From: Bacteroides sp. CAG:1076
GTDB taxonomy: Bacteria; Bacteroidota; Bacteroidia; Bacteroidales; Bacteroidaceae
Length of the DNA stretch: 11,127 bases
Assembly (NCBI GenBank): GCA_000436795.1
Contig: HF993154.1
Span: 21,498 to 32,624 of the forward strand
Direction: 5' to 3'
Under the pieces are notes generated by a model, which worked only from the letters and a program-made list of their open reading frames with translations, made no database searches and was not told the DNA's origin. This document shows positions 7,600 to 11,127 of this stretch, piece by piece. Positions within the stretch are counted from its first letter, which is position 1; each line of letters starts with the position of its first letter. Position numbers and translations under genes: made by a program.

Positions 7600-8208
7600 A
7601 TGAAACTGATATTGATAACCAAACCTACATATTTCGTAGAGGAAGATAAGATTATAACTACGCTTTTCGACGAAGGACTCGACTATCTTCACCTGCGCAA
7701 GCCCGATACCGCCCCGGTTTATGCAGAACGCCTGCTGACCCTCATTCCGGAAAAGTACCGGAAACGTATCGTAGTACATGGACATTTTTATTTGAAAGAA
7801 GAATATAATCTCAAAGGAATTCACCTAAATCATCGTAATCCGGTTGCACCCGACAATTATTCCGGGCAGATAAGTACCTCCTGCCACTCGCTGGAAGAGG
7901 TAAAAGAAAAGAAAGCAAATTTCGATTATGTATTTCTCAGTCCTGTGTTCGACAGCATCTCCAAACAAGGATATGCAGCCGAATATACTCCTGAACAGAT
8001 TCGTCAGGCAGCAAAGGAGGGCATAATCGACAAACGTGTCATTGCGCTGGGAGGCATCGATGAAGACAATATCCTGCAAGTGAAAGATTACGGTTTTGGA
8101 GGAGCGGCCATTTTGGGAGGACTTTGGAACAAGTTCGACCTCAACCACGACTATAATTACCAGAACCTTATCGAACATTTCAGGAAGCTGAAACGACTTG
8201 CAGATTAA
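7600..8208 (+). CDS. ThiE/TenI-like TIM-barrel protein (non-canonical paralogue)
   Basis: A 202-residue protein of the thiamine-phosphate synthase/TenI superfamily. Visible family blocks: DYLHLRKPD (28-36), GIHLN (73-77), STSCHSLEEVKEKK (92-105), DYVFLSPVFDSISKQGY (109-125) and VIALGGID (147-154). It lacks key residues of ThiE. The QLRxK motif reads HLRKP, the FIxDDxxxL metal site reads IVVHGHFYL, and the TKTK-like loop is SPVFDSISKQG. It also lacks the catalytic His of B. subtilis TenI, since GHVF is replaced by SPVF. TenI converts the thiazole carboxylate tautomer into the form ThiE prefers, so a helper role in the thiazole branch is attractive but unproven. It lies 56 bases behind thiF, with a promoter-like box in the gap, and precedes prs. 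Automatic annotation would probably call it thiamine-phosphate synthase; the residues argue against that activity. Confidence 0.8.
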   Translation: MKLILITKPTYFVEEDKIITTLFDEGLDYLHLRKPDTAPVYAERLLTLIPEKYRKRIVVHGHFYLKEEYNLKGIHLNHRNPVAPDNYSGQISTSCHSLEEVKEKKANFDYVFLSPVFDSISKQGYAAEYTPEQIRQAAKEGIIDKRVIALGGIDEDNILQVKDYGFGGAAILGGLWNKFDLNHDYNYQNLIEHFRKLKRLAD

Positions 8209-8223
8209 AGTTTTTTTATTTCA

Positions 8224-8255
8224 TTTGCCATGCTTAAAGAAATGGCGTAACTTTG
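8224..8255 (+). promoter_or_regulatory. promoter of prs (Bacteroidota -33/-7)
   Basis: TTTG at 8224-8227 and TAACTTTG at 8248-8255 are separated by 20 bases, matching the Bacteroidota consensus TTTG-(19-21)-TAnnTTTG in full. The prs start codon is 35 bases further on. Between the boxes lies an inverted repeat, GCCAT (8227-8231) and ATGGC (8242-8246), possibly an operator. This is the best promoter in the window and indicates that prs is not dependent on the thi transcript. Confidence 0.8.
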
Positions 8256-8290
8256 CACTTAAATATTAGGCAATATATCAAAATATTACA

Positions 8291-9229
8291 ATGAGCGAAA
8301 CATCATCATTCAAAGTGTTCTCGGGTACAAACTCGAGATACCTTGCAGAAAAAATCTGTAACAGTTTAGGATGCCCACTGGGTAACATGAACATTACTCA
8401 TTTCGCCGACGGCGAATTTGCAGTATCTTACGAAGAATCTATTCGCGGACAGCACGTATTCCTCGTACAGTCTACTTTCCCGAATTCAGACAACTTAATG
8501 GAGCTTTTGCTGATGATCGATGCAGCAAAGCGTGCTTCAGCTAAGAGTATCATCGCCGTAGTTCCGTATTTCGGATGGGCACGTCAGGACCGTAAGGACA
8601 AGCCGCGTGTTTCTATCGGTGCAAAACTGGTAGCCAACCTGATGAGTGTTGCCGGTATCGACCGTCTGATTACAATGGACTTGCACGCTGACCAGATTCA
8701 GGGATTCTTCGATATTCCGGTAGACCACCTCTACGGCTCTACTATTTTTGCTCCTTACATCCAGTCTTTGAACTTGGAGAACCTGGTTATCGCAACCCCG
8801 GACGTAGGTGGTTCTAAGCGTGCCAGCACGTATGCCAAATATTTAGATGTGCCTTTGGTTCTGTGCCACAAGACACGTGAAAAAGCAAACGTAGTAGCTT
8901 CTATGCAAATTATCGGTGATGTAAAGGGCAAGAATGTCATCCTTATCGACGATATGGTAGATACAGCCGGTACTATTACCAAGGCTGCCGACATTATGAA
9001 AGAAGCTGGTGCTACATCTGTACGCGCTATTGCTACACACTGTGTAATGTCTGGCCCTGCTTCTGAACGTGTTCAGAACTCACAGTTGGAAGAACTTGTA
9101 TTTACCGACAGTATTCCTTACTCAAACCGTTGCGCAAAAGTTAAACAGCTTTCTATCGCTGATATGTTTGCTGAAACAATTCGCCGCGTGATGACTAACG
9201 AATCTATCAGCTCACAATACTTGCTGTAA
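8291..9229 (+). CDS. prs: ribose-phosphate pyrophosphokinase (PRPP synthetase)
   Basis: A 312-residue cytosolic enzyme that transfers pyrophosphate from ATP to ribose 5-phosphate, giving PRPP for purines, pyrimidines, NAD, histidine and tryptophan. Length and motifs are typical of class I enzymes: FSGTNSRYLAEKI, FADGEFAV, VPYFGWARQDRKDKPR (91-106), the signature DLHADQIQGFFDIPVD (130-145), TPDVGGSKRA, the catalytic-loop Lys194 and Arg196 in HKTREKAN, and the PRPP-binding loop ILIDDMVDTAGT (217-228). It has its own promoter and a terminator behind it, so it is probably a single-gene unit. A link to the thiamine cluster is only metabolic: PRPP leads to AIR, the substrate of ThiC. Confidence 0.97.
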   Translation: MSETSSFKVFSGTNSRYLAEKICNSLGCPLGNMNITHFADGEFAVSYEESIRGQHVFLVQSTFPNSDNLMELLLMIDAAKRASAKSIIAVVPYFGWARQDRKDKPRVSIGAKLVANLMSVAGIDRLITMDLHADQIQGFFDIPVDHLYGSTIFAPYIQSLNLENLVIATPDVGGSKRASTYAKYLDVPLVLCHKTREKANVVASMQIIGDVKGKNVILIDDMVDTAGTITKAADIMKEAGATSVRAIATHCVMSGPASERVQNSQLEELVFTDSIPYSNRCAKVKQLSIADMFAETIRRVMTNESISSQYLL

Positions 9230-9251
9230 TTAAAGTTTTATTATCATAATC

Positions 9252-9310
9252 AATGTCATCCTGAGCGTTTCTGTGAATATAGAAAACGTTTGGGATGACA
9301 TTTCTTTTAT
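9252..9310 (+). terminator. long hairpin with T-rich tail after prs
   Basis: Bases 9252-9270 pair with 9284-9302 over 19 continuous positions. The outer ten (AATGTCATCC/GGATGACATT) are perfect, and three of the inner ones are G-U. The loop has 13 bases. TTTCTTTTAT follows, so this reads as an intrinsic terminator for prs. The TGTCATCCTGAGCG start resembles short palindromic intergenic repeats known from many bacteria, so the element may be both a dispersed repeat and a terminator. Confidence 0.75.
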
Positions 9311-9325
9311 ACTTACGCTTAACTT

Positions 9326-10972
9326 ATGAAGATAGTCTGGCTCGACTTGAACAGTTCTTATGCACATTCTTCCTTAGCTCTCCCTGCCATACACGCACAG
9401 CTCTCTGAAGAAACATCCTATGAATGGGATATCGTATCGGCAACAGTCAACGAAAATCCGGGCATGATTACCGGAGAAATCTATCGGCGCCGACCCGATA
9501 TTATTGCAGCAACCTGCTGGTTGTTCAATCACGAAATGTTACTTCATGTGCTTTCACGTGCCAAGGCGTTACTGCCTGATTGCTGCATCACTCTGGGAGG
9601 GCCTGAATTTCTGGGAGAGAACCAGACCTTCCTAAGGTGTCACCCTTTCGTAGACTGCGTATTCAGGGGAGAAGGAGAAGAAGCCGTCAGCCAGTGGCTG
9701 AAGTGCTGGAATACTCCCGACAACTGGACAGACATTACCGGATTATGTTATATTGACAGAACCGACGGAAGTTATCACGACAACGGCATCGCACGTGTAC
9801 TCGATTTCGACCAACTGGTTCCTCCCGAAACAAGCCGTTTTTTTAACTGGAGCAAACCCTTCGTGCAACTGGAAACAACACGAGGATGCTTCAATACTTG
9901 TGCTTTCTGCGTAAGTGGAGGAGAAAAGCCTGTCCGGACCTTACCAATCGAAACCATTCGCGAACGCATCCACATCATTCATCGTCACGGCATCCGTAAT
10001 ATCCGTGTACTCGACCGGACGTTCAATTACAACAGCCGTCACGCCAAAGCTCTGCTCGATTTGTTTCTGGAATTTCCCGATATTCGCTTTCATCTGGAAA
10101 TACACCCTGCCCTGCTCTCCGACGAGTTGAAAGCAGAACTGGCACGTATGCCTCAGGGGCTGCTCCATCTGGAAGCCGGAATACAGAGTCTTCGCGAAGA
10201 AGTACTTACAACCAGCAGTCGTATGGGCAAGCTGTCCGATGCCTTGGAGGGGCTGAAATACCTCTGCTCGCTGAACAACATGGAAACGCATGCCGACCTG
10301 ATTGCCGGACTTCCGCTCTACAAGCTGGAAGAGATATTCGAAGATGTCCGTACACTTGCCTCTTACCGAGCCGGAGAGATCCAGCTTGAATCGCTGAAGC
10401 TGCTGCCGGGTACAGAGATGCGCCGCCGTGCCGACGAACTGGGCATCAAGTACTCTCCCTTTCCACCCTACGAAGTACTGGAAACAAGAGAGATTACTCC
10501 CGATGAACTGCAAACCGCACACCTGTTGTCGCGTCTGCTCGACGGATTCTACAATACTCCAGTCTGGCAAGATATTACGCGCCGCCTGATCGTAGAGCAA
10601 CCCGATTTCCTGCACCGTTTTTTAGCACATCTTATCGCACTTGGAGTGGCCGACCAGCCCATGAGTCAGGAACGCCGCGGGGTGATTTTATATGAATTCT
10701 GCAAACAGGCGTACCCAGCTTATGAAACAGCCGCAACACTGGCATGGATAGAAGCTGGAATGTCACTCAAGAAACAGCCTGCCGCACGCATACGTACCAA
10801 GCATGTTACACCTCCCGACAACTGGAATGTAGTATATGGCAGCTATCACGAACGGTTGAGGCTCTGCCTGCTTCCAGCAACCGAAGACGAAAAAACGAAT
10901 TACTGGTTCGGTTTCGAAACAGAAAGCCAGCAGACTCGCCCCGTATTCAAGGCAACAAGTTGCGAAATTTAA
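9326..10972 (+). CDS. B12-binding-domain radical SAM protein, function unknown (DUF4080-like C-terminus)
   Basis: A 548-residue protein with the architecture of B12-dependent-type radical SAM enzymes. The N-terminal Rossmann-like domain (about 1-125) contains LGGPEF (90-95) and FRGEGEEA (113-120), typical of the cobalamin-binding module, but no clear DxHxxG axial-ligand motif is visible. The radical SAM core begins at [12 protein letters not shown], with Cys188, Cys192 and Cys195 forming CX3CX2[22 protein letters not shown] and [12 protein letters not shown] are further barrel motifs seen in this superfamily. The C-terminal 170 residues resemble the DUF4080 region attached to such proteins in anaerobes. 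The substrate is unknown; relatives methylate, rearrange or thiolate diverse molecules. It follows the prs terminator, with only a weak TACTTACG promoter-like box before it, and the next gene has its own promoter. No association with thiamine synthesis is evident beyond proximity. Confidence 0.85.
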   Translation: MKIVWLDLNSSYAHSSLALPAIHAQLSEETSYEWDIVSATVNENPGMITGEIYRRRPDIIAATCWLFNHEMLLHVLSRAKALLPDCCITLGGPEFLGENQTFLRCHPFVDCVFRGEGEEAVSQWLKCWNTPDNWTDITGLCYIDRTDGSYHDNGIARVLDFDQLVPPETSRFFNWSKPFVQLETTRGCFNTCAFCVSGGEKPVRTLPIETIRERIHIIHRHGIRNIRVLDRTFNYNSRHAKALLDLFLEFPDIRFHLEIHPALLSDELKAELARMPQGLLHLEAGIQSLREEVLTTSSRMGKLSDALEGLKYLCSLNNMETHADLIAGLPLYKLEEIFEDVRTLASYRAGEIQLESLKLLPGTEMRRRADELGIKYSPFPPYEVLETREITPDELQTAHLLSRLLDGFYNTPVWQDITRRLIVEQPDFLHRFLAHLIALGVADQPMSQERRGVILYEFCKQAYPAYETAATLAWIEAGMSLKKQPAARIRTKHVTPPDNWNVVYGSYHERLRLCLLPATEDEKTNYWFGFETESQQTRPVFKATSCEI

Positions 10973-11010
10973 CTTTGCAAAAATCCCGGAAAAGCCTATC
11001 TTTGCAAAAA
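10973..11010 (+). repeat. 11-bp direct repeat CTTTGCAAAAA in the last promoter region
   Basis: CTTTGCAAAAA occurs at 10973-10983 and again at 11000-11010, 27 bases apart. Each copy is preceded by TA plus one base, giving TAACTTTG (10970-10977) and TATCTTTG (10997-11004), so both look like -7 boxes. The pair may be tandem promoters, or an upstream copy that serves as the -33 element. Confidence 0.5.
10974..11004 (+). promoter_or_regulatory. promoter of the nitronate monooxygenase-like gene
   Basis: TTTG at 10974-10977 and TATCTTTG at 10997-11004 lie 19 bases apart, matching the Bacteroidota -33/-7 consensus. The ATG of the next gene is 17 bases downstream of the -7 box, giving a very short leader. 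The -33 element begins 1 base after the stop codon of the radical SAM gene. Confidence 0.7.
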
Positions 11011-11021
11011 AGCAACAGACT

Positions 11022-11127
11022 ATGAACAGAATATGTCATCTTTTCGGAATAAAATATCCCATTGTACAGGGAGGTATGGTATGGTGTAGTGGCTGGCGAC
11101 TGGCATCAGCCGTCAGTAATGCAGGCG
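11022..11127 (+). CDS. nitronate monooxygenase / FabK-like flavoprotein (5' part only)
   Basis: The first 35 codons of a gene that runs off the window. The protein starts [19 protein letters not shown], followed by LASAVSNAG. The IxxPIVQGGM...LAxAVSxAG pattern is the N-terminus of the 2-nitropropane dioxygenase / nitronate monooxygenase family, FMN TIM-barrel proteins that also include the enoyl-ACP reductase FabK. The two activities cannot be told apart from this fragment. A good promoter stands immediately upstream, so it is likely the first gene of its transcript. Confidence 0.8.
   Translation, partial: MNRICHLFGIKYPIVQGGMVWCSGWRLASAVSNAG

Noticed and set aside
7600..8208. Second functional thiamine-phosphate synthase
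   Set aside because: The Lys and Asp residues that bind diphosphate and metal in ThiE are not conserved, so only superfamily membership is claimed.
8190..8221. T-run after the tenI-like stop codon as an operon terminator
   Set aside because: Seven Ts are present, but the preceding stem (ACTT/AAGT) is only 4 bp with a large loop. A weak terminator is possible but not supported enough to list.
9941..10615. 224-codon open frame on the minus strand opposite the radical SAM gene
   Set aside because: Antisense to a gene with intact motifs; its residues show no family pattern. It is a by-product of codon use.

Overview
This window looks like chromosomal DNA from a gut-type Bacteroidales bacterium (Bacteroides/Phocaeicola-like). 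The reasons are intergenic promoters of the TTTG-(19-21)-TAnnTTTG type peculiar to Bacteroidota, start codons that mostly lack a Shine-Dalgarno sequence, short A/T-rich gaps between genes of moderate GC, and protein families typical of that order. There is no sign of a phage, plasmid, insertion sequence or CRISPR array. No gene-free stretch exceeds 300 bases.

The core (about 1970-8210) is a thiamine biosynthesis cluster. A promoter-like box and a well-formed TPP riboswitch lead into thiS, thiE, thiG, thiC, thiH and thiF, followed by a ThiE/TenI-like paralogue. ThiF activates the ThiS C-terminus for sulfur loading. ThiG joins ThiS-thiocarboxylate, dehydroglycine (made from tyrosine by the radical SAM enzyme ThiH) and 1-deoxy-D-xylulose 5-phosphate (DXP) into the thiazole. 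ThiC makes the pyrimidine from aminoimidazole ribotide. ThiE couples the two halves. Use of ThiH rather than ThiO fits an anaerobe. thiD, thiL and a dedicated sulfur-transfer gene are not in the window.

Divergent from the operon (48-1805, minus strand) lies a DXP-synthase-like gene. It is shorter than classical Dxs and altered at some acceptor-binding positions. Its location suggests that it feeds DXP, or a related ketose phosphate, to the thiazole branch.

The right part holds prs (PRPP synthetase, with an excellent Bacteroidota promoter and a strong terminator-like hairpin behind it), a B12-binding-type radical SAM protein of unknown function, and the first 35 codons of a nitronate monooxygenase/FabK-like flavoprotein with its own promoter.

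The points most worth a second look are: the divergent Dxs paralogue; a ThiF that lacks the zinc cysteines and the conserved reactive cysteine; a ThiE/TenI-like protein lacking the signature residues of both enzymes; and two strong intercistronic hairpins (thiC/thiH and thiH/thiF) that may tune expression inside the operon.
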